This document shows positions 17,171 to 23,646 of a stretch of 23,646 bases of DNA, piece after piece. The stretch is from Rhodobacteraceae bacterium UBA6141. Lineage in GTDB: Bacteria; Pseudomonadota; Alphaproteobacteria; Rhodobacterales; Rhodobacteraceae. The DNA is taken from positions 1 to 23,646 of the forward strand of contig DIVD01000007.1 of the NCBI GenBank assembly GCA_002423245.1, written 5' to 3'. The translations under genes were made by a program, and so were the position numbers. Under the pieces are notes generated by a model. The model was not told the DNA's origin and made no database searches. It worked only from the letters and a program-made list of their open reading frames with translations. Position 1 is the stretch's first letter, and each line of letters opens with the position of its first letter.

Positions 17171-17211
17171 TTGACCTGAATCAACGCGGTTTCGGGCGAG
17201 GGTGCCAGATT
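17171..17211 (+). promoter_or_regulatory. FNR/FnrL-type box and candidate promoter for the acs-E1-E2-ACP operon
   Basis: TTGACCTGAATCAA at 17171-17184 fits TTGAY-N4-RTCAA, the FNR/FnrL consensus in Rhodobacter relatives, with one base different from the perfect palindrome. CAGATT at 17206-17211 is a possible -10; a start near 17218-17219 would put the box centre (17177.5) at about -41, like the site before usp. The operon's first ATG is at 17284. Confidence 0.65.
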
Positions 17212-17283
17212 GGGTTTTGTCGCCGTCGCAGGTTTCACCGGTTTGAGGGGCGACTCCTGCGGTGGGCAGGCGTTGGAGGGCAC

Positions 17284-19005
17284 ATGACCAAATCCATCAT
17301 TCGCAAGCCCGGCCGTACGGGCGGTAGCCCTCTGCTTGAAACCGGCTGGGTAGCGGCGCGGGCGCGTATGGCGGGCTTGCCCGGTGGCGGGCTGAACATC
17401 GCGCATGAGGCGGTGGATCGGCATGTCATTGAAGGGCACGGCGACCAGACTGCGCTTGTCTGGTTGGGACGGGAGGGCCAGCGTCAGTCGTTCTCCTATG
17501 CCGACCTCGCCACCGATGCGGCACGTTTTGCCAATGTGCTGCGGGCACAGGGCATCGGGCCGGGTGAACGGCTGTTCCTGCTCTCGGGCCGGGTCCCTCA
17601 GCTGTTTGCCGCCACGCTCGGCGCGCTGAAAGCCGGGGTCGTGGTCAGCCCGCTGTTTGCCGCCTTCGGTCCTGAACCGGTGCGCGCGCGGATGGAGATC
17701 GGTCAGGCCAGCGTGCTGGTGACGACCGAAGTGCAGTATCGCCGCAAGATCGCCGAATGGCGCGCCGACATGCCATCGCTGAAGCTGGTGCTGATCATCG
17801 GCGACACCGCCCCCGACGGCTGCATCGCCCTTGGCCCGGCAATGGCCGCTGCACCGACAACTTCCGAGACGGTCGGGACCATGCCCGAGGACATGGCTCT
17901 CTTGCACTTCACCTCCGGCACCACCGGCCTGCCGAAGGGGGTCGTGCACGTGCATGAAGCGGTGGTTGCCCACGCCGAGACGGGGCGCCTCGCGCTCGAC
18001 CTTCACCCGGGCGACATCTATTGGTGCACCGCTGACCCCGGCTGGGTGACGGGGATGAGCTATGGCGTCATCTCGCCCCTGTGCAACCGCGTGACCATGG
18101 TGGTGGACGAGGCCGAGTTCGACCTTGACCGCTGGTACACGATCCTCGAACGAGAGCGCGTGCAGGTCTGGTACACCGCCCCCACCGCGATCCGCATGCT
18201 GATGCGGGCAGGCAGCGAGGCCGCCAAGGGCCGCGATTTCTCTGCCTTGCGCTTCCTCGCCAGCGTCGGTGAACCCCTCAACGCCGAATGCGTGATCTGG
18301 GGCCAGCAGGTTCTTGGCCTGCCGTTTCACGACAACTGGTGGCAGTCCGAAACCGGCGGCATCATGATCGCCAACACCGCCGACATGGACATCAAGCCGG
18401 GTGCCATGGGCAAGCCCCTGCCGGGCGTCGAGGCAGGAATCGTGGCGCGCGACGGTGACACGGTGACCGAACAGCCCGACGGCGCGATCGGTGAACTGGC
18501 GCTGCGGCCCGGCTGGCCCTCGATGATGCGGGCCTATCTGGGCCAGCCGGAACGCTATGCAAGGTGTTTTGCGGGCGGCTGGTATCTGACCGGCGACCTC
18601 GCGATGCGCGACAGCGACGGCTATTACTGGTTCGTGGGCCGGGCGGACGACCTGATCAAGTCGTCGGGCCACCTGATCGGCCCGTTCGAGGTGGAAAGCG
18701 CGCTGATCGAACACCCCGCGGTGGCCGAGGCCGCCGTGATCGGCATTCCGGACGAGACGGCAGGCGAGGTGGTCAAGGCCTTCGTCACCTTGAATGCCGG
18801 GTATGAGGCCGGCGAGGCGTTGGAACGCGAGTTGCGCGGACACGCCCGCAAACGCCTTGGCCCGGCCGTCGCACCGCGCGAGATCGTCTTTCGCGACAGC
18901 CTGCCCCGCACAAGGTCGGGCAAGATCATGCGCCGCCTCTTGCGCGCCCGGGAGCTGGGCCTGCCGGAAGGCGATCTCTCGACGCTGGAGGGGGATGCAC
19001 GATGA
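17284..19005 (+). CDS. AMP-forming acetyl-/acyl-CoA synthetase (AcsA-like)
   Basis: A 573-aa member of the adenylate-forming family, close in size to the short AcsA-type synthetases rather than the ~650-aa Acs. Motifs: TSGTTGLPKG (210-219, phosphate loop), WWQSETGG (~351-358), GWYLTGDLA (~432-440), RADDLIKSSGHLIGPFEVES hinge, and PRTRSGKIMRR with Lys547, the residue that is catalytic and controlled by acetylation in Acs enzymes. The tryptophan of WWQSETGG is the residue that restricts Acs pockets to short acyl chains, so acetate or propionate is likely. The frame is open upstream to 16207 within ndvB; ATG 17284 is chosen because GGAGG lies 5 nt upstream and homology begins there. It heads a four-gene operon and overlaps the E1 gene by 4 nt. 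It could activate acetate to acetyl-CoA, or load the operon's ACP. Confidence 0.88.
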   Translation: MTKSIIRKPGRTGGSPLLETGWVAARARMAGLPGGGLNIAHEAVDRHVIEGHGDQTALVWLGREGQRQSFSYADLATDAARFANVLRAQGIGPGERLFLLSGRVPQLFAATLGALKAGVVVSPLFAAFGPEPVRARMEIGQASVLVTTEVQYRRKIAEWRADMPSLKLVLIIGDTAPDGCIALGPAMAAAPTTSETVGTMPEDMALLHFTSGTTGLPKGVVHVHEAVVAHAETGRLALDLHPGDIYWCTADPGWVTGMSYGVISPLCNRVTMVVDEAEFDLDRWYTILERERVQVWYTAPTAIRMLMRAGSEAAKGRDFSALRFLASVGEPLNAECVIWGQQVLGLPFHDNWWQSETGGIMIANTADMDIKPGAMGKPLPGVEAGIVARDGDTVTEQPDGAIGELALRPGWPSMMRAYLGQPERYARCFAGGWYLTGDLAMRDSDGYYWFVGRADDLIKSSGHLIGPFEVESALIEHPAVAEAAVIGIPDETAGEVVKAFVTLNAGYEAGEALERELRGHARKRLGPAVAPREIVFRDSLPRTRSGKIMRRLLRARELGLPEGDLSTLEGDAR

Positions 19006-20993
19006 CCAGGGTCAAACTCGACCACGCCCACGCCCGCGACCTTCTCCAAGGCATGATCCGCATCAGGCGCTTCGAGGAGAAGTGCTACGAGCTTTACACC
19101 CAGGAAAGGATCCGCGGCTTCCTGCATCTCTATGATGGCGAGGAGGCGGTGGCGGTCGGTGTGTCGGCCGCCCTGGCGGCGCGCGACCGGGTCGTGTCCA
19201 CCTACCGCGAACACGGCCACGCGCTGGCCCGCGGGATGAGCATGGAATCCGCGCTGGCCGAGATGTTCGGCAAGGCTACCGGCTGCGCCGGCGGGCGCGG
19301 CGGGTCGATGCACCTGTTCGACGCCGAGACCAACCTTTACGGCGGCAATGCCATCGTCGGCGGCGGGCTGCCCCTGGCGGTGGGCCTGGGCCTCGGCGAC
19401 AGGATGCAGGGCCAGGACAGGGTGACCGCCTGTTTCTTCGGGGACGGCGCGCTGGCCGAGGGCGAGTTCCACGAGGCGATGAACCTTGCCGCGCTGTGGA
19501 AGCTGCCGGTGCTGTTCGTGCTGGAAAACAACCTTTACGCCATGGGCACGGCGGTTGTCCGGGCGCAGGGGAACCCCGATTTCGCGCCCCGCGCCGCCAG
19601 CTACGGAATGCCCGCCGAAAGCGTGGACGGCAATGACGTGGTGGCGGTCGAGGCCGTGGCGCGGCGGCTGGTCGAGGCGATCCGCGCCGGGGGCGGGCCG
19701 CAGTTCCTGGAATGCCGGACCTACCGCACGCGGCCGCATTCGATGTTCGACGCCGAGAAATACCGCGACAAGGCCGAGGTGGCCGAGTGGCGCAAACACG
19801 CGCCCATCACCCGGTTCCAGGACTGGCTTCTGGGCAACAACCTGCTGCATCGGGCCGAGGTCGATGCCATCGAGGCCGAGGTCGAGGCGCAACTGAAGAA
19901 CGCCGTTGCCGCCTGCGAACAGGCGCCGCTGCAGCCGGTCGAGGAACTGACCCGCCATGTCGTCGCTGACACCCGGCCGGCGCCGCCCGAACCGGCGCCG
20001 CCGGCACCGGCCATCGACAGCACCTATCGCGAGTGCTGCCGGCAGGCGCTCACCGAGGCGCTTCTGCGCGACGACCGCGTCTTCATGATGGGCGAGGATG
20101 TCGGGGCCTATGGCGGCTGCTATGCGGTGTCGCTTGGGCTGCTGGCCGAGTTCGGCCCCGACCGCATCCGCGACACGCCGCTGTCGGAATCCGCCTTTAC
20201 CGGCGCGGGCATCGGCGCGGCGCTGGCGGGGATGCGCCCGATCGTCGAGATCATGACGGTCAACTTCTCGCTGCTGGCGCTGGACCAGATCCTCAACACC
20301 GCCGCCACCCTCCGCCACATGTCGAACGGGCAGTTCGGCGTGCCGCTGGTGATCCGCATGGCGACCGGCGCGGGGCGGCAACTGGCGGCGCAGCACTCGC
20401 ACTCGCTCGAGGCGTTCTTCGCCCACATCCCGGGCCTGCGCGTGATTGCCCCCGCCACGCTTGAGGATGCGCGCGGGATGCTGTGGACCGCGCTGCAAGA
20501 GCCGGACCCGGTAATCATCCTTGAACATGTCATGCTGTACAACATGACCGGAAAGATCGCCGCGAACGCGGGGCCGGTGGATATCGACCGCGCGGCAATC
20601 CGGCGGGTGGGCCGCGACGTGACGCTGATTGCCTGGTCCCAGTCGCTGTGGAAGGCGCTGGAGGCCGCCGAGGCGCTGGCGAAAGACGGCATCGAGGCCG
20701 AAGTGATCGACCTGCGCTGCCTGCGCCCGCTGGACGATGACACGATAATGGCCTCGGTCCGCGGCACCCGGCGGGCGGTGATCGTCGACGAAGGCTGGCG
20801 CACCGGCTCGCTTTCGGCCGAGATCGCCGCGCGGGTGCAGGAGGCCTGCTTCTGGCACCTCGACGCCCCCGTCGCCCGGGTTTGCGCGGCCGAAGTGCCG
20901 GTGCCTTACCCCAGGCATCTGGAAACCGCCGCCCTGCCGCAGGTGGCCGACATCGTGGCGGCGGTGAAGGCGCTGCCAAGGGGCACGCCATGA
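19002..20993 (+). CDS. Fused alpha-beta 2-oxoacid dehydrogenase E1 (pyruvate/acetoin dehydrogenase type)
   Basis: A 663-aa protein in which E1 alpha (~1-315) and E1 beta (~340-663), normally separate subunits, are joined by a Pro/Ala/Glu-rich linker. The alpha half has the thiamine diphosphate motif from GDG (147-149) to ENN (175-177), and GGRGGSMHLFD, which is typical of PDH and acetoin dehydrogenase alpha. The beta half has MGEDVGAYGG with the catalytic Glu (~364), TPLSESAFTGAGIG and AAQHSHSLEAFFAHIPGL. It would decarboxylate a 2-oxoacid (or cleave acetoin) and pass the acyl group to the E2 lipoyl arm; PDH-like residues favour pyruvate, but acetoin is possible. ATG overlaps the synthetase stop (ATGA), with GGAGGGGG 7 nt upstream. 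No E3 gene follows. The family is sure, the substrate is not. Confidence 0.88.
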   Translation: MTRVKLDHAHARDLLQGMIRIRRFEEKCYELYTQERIRGFLHLYDGEEAVAVGVSAALAARDRVVSTYREHGHALARGMSMESALAEMFGKATGCAGGRGGSMHLFDAETNLYGGNAIVGGGLPLAVGLGLGDRMQGQDRVTACFFGDGALAEGEFHEAMNLAALWKLPVLFVLENNLYAMGTAVVRAQGNPDFAPRAASYGMPAESVDGNDVVAVEAVARRLVEAIRAGGGPQFLECRTYRTRPHSMFDAEKYRDKAEVAEWRKHAPITRFQDWLLGNNLLHRAEVDAIEAEVEAQLKNAVAACEQAPLQPVEELTRHVVADTRPAPPEPAPPAPAIDSTYRECCRQALTEALLRDDRVFMMGEDVGAYGGCYAVSLGLLAEFGPDRIRDTPLSESAFTGAGIGAALAGMRPIVEIMTVNFSLLALDQILNTAATLRHMSNGQFGVPLVIRMATGAGRQLAAQHSHSLEAFFAHIPGLRVIAPATLEDARGMLWTALQEPDPVIILEHVMLYNMTGKIAANAGPVDIDRAAIRRVGRDVTLIAWSQSLWKALEAAEALAKDGIEAEVIDLRCLRPLDDDTIMASVRGTRRAVIVDEGWRTGSLSAEIAARVQEACFWHLDAPVARVCAAEVPVPYPRHLETAALPQVADIVAAVKALPRGTP

Positions 20994-22243
20994 GCATCTT
21001 CACCATGCCCTCGCTGGGGGCGGACATGGAGGAAGGCAAGCTGATCGAATGGCTGGTCAAGCCGGGTGACCGGGTGTCGAAGGGCGACATCGTCGCGGTG
21101 GTCGAGACGCAGAAGGGCGCCATCGAGATCGAGATCTTCGAGACCGGCGAGATCGGCGCGCTTCTGGCCCAACCCGGCCAGACCCTTCCCGTCGGGGCGC
21201 CGCTGGCGCGGCTGGGCGCCGCAGACGGGGCAGAGCCCACCCCTGCCCCTTCCCCTTCCCCTTCCCCTGCCCTTGCTCCTGCGCCCCTGCCCGCCCGGCC
21301 GGCGGGACCGGCCGGCGGGACCGCAAAGCCGCCGCCTGCGCCGCGGGAACCTGCCGCCGCATCGGTCGCGCCGGCTTCGGCGGGCGTGGTCCTCGCCTCG
21401 CCCGCGGCGCGGGGCCGGGCGGCGGAACTCGGGATCGCGCTGGAAACTGTCTCCGGCTCGGGTCCCGGTGGCGCGGTCCTGCTGGCGGATGTCGAGCGGC
21501 AGGCGCAGGCCATGCCCGCGCCGCCGCCCGCCCCGGAGCCGGTCCCCCCCGCCGCGCCAAAGGGCAAGCCCGGCCTCGACATGGCCGAGATGCGCCGCGC
21601 CATCGCCGCCGCCATGTCGCGGGCCAAGCGCGAGATACCGCATTACTACCTTTCCCATGAGACCGACCTGCAACCCGCGCAGGACTGGCTGACCGCCCGC
21701 AACGCGGACCGCAGCCCGGATCGGCGGCTGCTGATGGGCGCACTTCTGATCCGTGCCACGGTGAAGGCGGTGGCCAGGGTGCCGGAACTGAACGGCCGCT
21801 TCGAGGCCGGCCCCTTCGGCCCCGCAGCCGCCGTCCATTGCGGGCTGGCCATCGCGATGCGGGGCGGCGGGCTGATCGCACCCGCCATCCTGAATGCCGA
21901 AACGCTGGACGTCGATGCGATCATGGCGGCGATGCGCGATCTGGTCGCCCGCACCCGTGCCGGGCGGCTTCGCAACAGCGAGATCACGCAAGGCACGATC
22001 ACGGTCTCGTCCCTGGGCGAATCCGGCGTGGATGCATTGTTCGGCGTGATCTACCCCCCGCAGGTGGCGCTGGTCGGCTTCGGCACCCCGCGTGTCAGGC
22101 CCATGGTCCACGACGGCACCGTCAAGCCGCGCCTTGCCGTCACCGTCACCCTTGCCGCCGACCACCGGGTCAGCGACGGCCGCCGCGGCGCGCTGTTCCT
22201 GGCCGAAATCGACCGCCTGTTGCAGGAGCCCGAGAGCCTATGA
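20990..22243 (+). CDS. Dihydrolipoamide acyltransferase E2 of the same complex
   Basis: A 417-aa E2 with one lipoyl domain (~1-78; lipoyl Lys42 in VETQKGAIE), a Pro/Ala/Ser linker (~82-125), a peripheral subunit-binding domain (~133-172, LASPAARGRAAELGI) and a catalytic core (~195-417) with DHRVSDG holding the catalytic His (~392) and Asp. The lipoyl site is VETQKG rather than the common VETDKA. The core is of ordinary E2 size. ATG overlaps the E1 stop (ATGA), with AAGGGG 6 nt upstream; the frame is open from 20882 inside E1 but that extension is out of context. The linker DNA holds CCTTCC hexamers near 21248-21270 and a 13-bp tandem duplication at 21296-21321. It normally transfers the acyl group to CoA; the ACP gene that overlaps its stop raises the possibility of another acceptor. 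Confidence 0.9.
   Translation: MSIFTMPSLGADMEEGKLIEWLVKPGDRVSKGDIVAVVETQKGAIEIEIFETGEIGALLAQPGQTLPVGAPLARLGAADGAEPTPAPSPSPSPALAPAPLPARPAGPAGGTAKPPPAPREPAAASVAPASAGVVLASPAARGRAAELGIALETVSGSGPGGAVLLADVERQAQAMPAPPPAPEPVPPAAPKGKPGLDMAEMRRAIAAAMSRAKREIPHYYLSHETDLQPAQDWLTARNADRSPDRRLLMGALLIRATVKAVARVPELNGRFEAGPFGPAAAVHCGLAIAMRGGGLIAPAILNAETLDVDAIMAAMRDLVARTRAGRLRNSEITQGTITVSSLGESGVDALFGVIYPPQVALVGFGTPRVRPMVHDGTVKPRLAVTVTLAADHRVSDGRRGALFLAEIDRLLQEPESL
21296..21321. repeat. 13-bp tandem duplication in the E2 linker
   Basis: CGGCCGGCGGGAC occurs twice head to tail at 21296-21308 and 21309-21321, in the DNA for the lipoyl-to-binding-domain linker. It is not a multiple of three, yet the domains on both sides are in frame now, so loss of one copy would break the gene. 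Confidence 0.85.
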
Positions 22244-22488
22244 CCCGTGATGAGATACGCGCGGCATTCATTGCCGACCTGACCGCCGTCGCCCCCGATA
22301 TCGCCCCCGAAAGTCTGCGTGACAACGACCACCTTCAGGATGATCTGGGATTGGACTCCATGGACTTTCTGAACCTTGTCAGTGCGTTGCACAATCGTTT
22401 CGGCCTACCGATCCCCGAGGCAGATTACCCCCGGCTTGCCACGACAGCATTGGCGGTGACCTATCTGGATCAGGCGCTCGCGGGGTAA
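22240..22488 (+). CDS. Stand-alone acyl carrier protein
   Basis: An 82-aa acidic protein of ACP size. DLGLDSMDFLNLV carries the phosphopantetheine attachment Ser40 (DSM in place of the usual DSL), and DNDHLQDDLGLD before it and FGLPIPEADYPRLATT after it match helices II and III of ACPs. Its ATG overlaps the E2 stop (ATGA), and AGGAG lies 11 nt upstream, so it is the fourth coupled gene of the operon. The frame is open from 21838, but only this start gives an ACP-like N-terminus. No ketosynthase, acyltransferase or phosphopantetheinyl transferase is nearby, so it is not an evident fatty acid or polyketide carrier. It may accept acyl groups from the E2 or the synthetase, or carry octanoate for lipoylation of E2. 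The family call is firm; the role is inference. Confidence 0.88.
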   Translation: MTRDEIRAAFIADLTAVAPDIAPESLRDNDHLQDDLGLDSMDFLNLVSALHNRFGLPIPEADYPRLATTALAVTYLDQALAG

Positions 22489-22496
22489 GGGGATAT

Positions 22497-22522
22497 GGCG
22501 GGCAAATCCGGCAAGTCCCGCC
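22497..22522 (+). terminator. Possible weak terminator hairpin after the ACP gene
   Basis: GGCGGG (22497-22502) pairs with CCCGCC (22517-22522) across a 14-nt loop, 8 bp after the ACP stop. There is no T-run; a weak candidate only. Confidence 0.25.
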
Positions 22523-22655
22523 CTCCGGATGCGTGTCGGAGCTTCGACTTGATTGTTGCCAGCGCTTCAGCGGATCACATGGATCGGCCGGCCACGCTCG
22601 AGAGAGGGAAATCCCGACTGGATCTCAAGCGATGACATCGGTGTCTCCTGGCAAC

Positions 22656-22682
22656 GGGATCGGGGGCGATCGCCCCGATCCC
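22656..22682. terminator. Strong hairpin between convergent genes, possible bidirectional terminator
   Basis: GGGATCGGGG (22656-22665) and CCCCGATCCC (22673-22682) form a perfect 10-bp stem with a 7-nt loop. It lies downstream of both the ACP operon (plus) and the aldo/keto reductase (minus), as expected of a shared terminator or transcript-end structure. No T-run follows on either strand, so intrinsic termination is unproven. Confidence 0.45.
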
Positions 22683-22704
22683 GGATATGTGGTGGTGTGG
22701 TGCT

Positions 22705-22737
22705 CCGCAGGGCGGACGGGTGATGCCGGCCCTGCGG
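22705..22737 (-). terminator. Hairpin just after the aldo/keto reductase stop
   Basis: CCGCAGGGC (22705-22713) and GCCCTGCGG (22729-22737) form a perfect 9-bp stem with a 15-nt loop, 18 bp beyond the reductase stop on its strand. It lacks a T-run. It could stabilise the 3' end or help termination. Confidence 0.35.
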
Positions 22738-22755
22738 GTGGGCGTGCGCGCGGCC

Positions 22756-23646
22756 TCAGTCTGTCCTGTGGTCCCGGTACTGCGCCATCATCTTCATCAT
22801 CCAGCCCGGATACTCCTCCGGCAGGCGGCTGACCTCGTCGAGGCCGGCCAGCTCGTCATCGGACAGGCGGACCCGCGCGGCGCGGATGTTGTCCCTCAGC
22901 TGATCGGCCCGCTTGGCGCCGATGATGACGCTGCTCACGGCCTTCTGGTGCAACAGCCAGGCAAGGGCGATCTGGGCCACGCTGACAGGCTCGCCGTCGA
23001 TCTGCTTGCCAGCGGCGATGTCGCGCATCCGCGCGATGACGGCGGCGCCCCGCGCGCGATCGACAGGCGGAAAATCGAACTTGGCGCGCCGGTTTTCCTC
23101 GGATGCGTCGGGACCTTCGTATTTGCCGGACAGATAACCGCCGGCCAGCGGGCTCCACACCATCAGCCCGACCTTTTCCGATTGCAGCATCGGAATGATC
23201 TCGCGTTCGAGGTCGCGCCCCACCAGGGTATAGTGCGCCTGCAGGGACAGGATCGGGCACAGGTTGCGCGCCCGGGTGATGCCGATGGCCTTCATCACCT
23301 GCCAGGCCGCCCAGTTGGACAGGCCCACATACCGCACATGGCCGTGTTGCACCAGGATGTTGAGGGCCTCCAGCGTCTCCTCGATCGGCGTGGCCGGGTC
23401 GAAGCCGTGGATCTGGTAGAGGTCGATATAGTCCGTCTGCAGCCGCTCGAGGCTGGCCTTGCACTCGCTCAGGATGTGACCGCGCGATGCGCCGCGGGCG
23501 TTGGGGCCGTCCCCCATGGGGCCGAGCACCTTGGTGGCCAGCACCACATCCTCGCGGCGGACCCCCAGATTGTGCAGGGACTGGCCGACGATGCGCTCGC
23601 TGCCGCCGTGGCCATAGATGTTGGCGGTGTCGATGAAGTTGATGCC
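22756..23646 (-). CDS. Aldo/keto reductase, partial (N-terminus beyond the window)
   Basis: 297 codons are present; the frame stays open to the window edge, so about the first 40 residues of a ~330-aa protein are missing. The visible start reads GINFIDTANIYGHGGSER, with the catalytic Asp and Tyr, followed by LATKV (Lys) and YQIHGFD (His): the full AKR tetrad. SNWAAWQVM and the NADPH-binding end IIGAKRADQLRDNI place it with the AKR11/12-like, voltage-gated-channel-beta-type reductases. It is a cytoplasmic NAD(P)H-dependent reductase of aldehydes or ketones; the substrate cannot be told. It converges on the ACP operon and has no clear functional link to it. Confidence 0.92.
   Translation of the reverse strand, partial: GINFIDTANIYGHGGSERIVGQSLHNLGVRREDVVLATKVLGPMGDGPNARGASRGHILSECKASLERLQTDYIDLYQIHGFDPATPIEETLEALNILVQHGHVRYVGLSNWAAWQVMKAIGITRARNLCPILSLQAHYTLVGRDLEREIIPMLQSEKVGLMVWSPLAGGYLSGKYEGPDASEENRRAKFDFPPVDRARGAAVIARMRDIAAGKQIDGEPVSVAQIALAWLLHQKAVSSVIIGAKRADQLRDNIRAARVRLSDDELAGLDEVSRLPEEYPGWMMKMMAQYRDHRTD

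Noticed and set aside
16207..17283. Upstream extension of the synthetase frame into ndvB
   Set aside because: It overlaps a well-supported gene, encodes Arg-rich sequence, and ATG 17284 has a Shine-Dalgarno and the true start of homology.
18624..20918. 764-codon open frame antisense to the E1 gene
   Set aside because: Shadow frame; the sense strand has the complete thiamine diphosphate and E1 beta motifs.
22533..22832. 99-codon plus-strand ORF after the ACP gene
   Set aside because: It overlaps the end of the aldo/keto reductase on the other strand and is low-complexity at its end (runs of Ser/Pro).
1..23646. CRISPR array, rRNA or replication origin
   Set aside because: No regularly spaced repeats, rRNA-like sequence or iteron clusters were seen on reading through; the only repeats are short tandem pairs.

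Overview
The window comes from a very GC-rich genome with strong G/C bias at third codon positions. The FnrL-type TTGA(T/C)-N4-ATCAA sites, the SelD fused to a flavoprotein domain, the cyclic beta-1,2-glucan synthase and the IS481/IS110 remnants together suggest an alphaproteobacterium, most likely Rhodobacterales. That placement is an inference; there is no rRNA or housekeeping marker here to settle it.

Layout. (1) 1-760: a decayed IS481-type transposase, cut short at its 5' end and broken by a ~41-bp hairpin insertion, next to an elongator tRNA-Met(CAU). (2) 909-6590: a sulfur/selenium block. selD (with an N-terminal FAD/NAD domain) is on the plus strand and overlaps the convergent mnmH/selU tail to tail. 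mnmH is the last gene of a tight minus-strand run: SulP-type anion transporter > small ORF broken by a 14-bp tandem duplication > single-domain rhodanese > possible 51-aa small ORF > mnmH. (3) 6590-7547: an accessory scar holding a 5' stub of an IS110-type transposase fused in frame to a cytochrome c fragment, a 19-bp tandem duplication, and a perfect FNR-type box. (4) 7548-17041: a tandem universal stress protein and, 5 nt downstream, a 2804-aa NdvB/ChvB-type cyclic beta-1,2-glucan synthase. (5) 17171-22488: a second FNR-type box, then four genes joined by three successive 4-nt ATGA overlaps: an AMP-forming acetyl-CoA synthetase-like enzyme, a fused alpha-beta 2-oxoacid dehydrogenase E1, a lipoyl-bearing E2 acyltransferase and a stand-alone acyl carrier protein, with no E3. 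(6) 22489-23646: hairpins between convergent genes and the 3' part of an aldo/keto reductase that runs off the window.

How the genes may work together. In the selenium block, SulP could import a sulfur or selenium oxyanion, the rhodanese could handle persulfide or perselenide, SelD makes selenophosphate, and MnmH uses it to make 2-selenouridine at the tRNA wobble position. The usp-ndvB pair and the acs-E1-E2-ACP operon each follow an FNR-type site about 41 bp before a plausible start point, so both may switch on at low oxygen. The most interesting candidate system is the acs-E1-E2-ACP operon: a 2-oxoacid dehydrogenase-like complex with its own carrier protein and acyl-activating enzyme, which suggests acyl transfer to or from ACP, or a dedicated lipoylation supply, under oxygen limitation. 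All domain calls come from reading the translated sequence; no database search was run.
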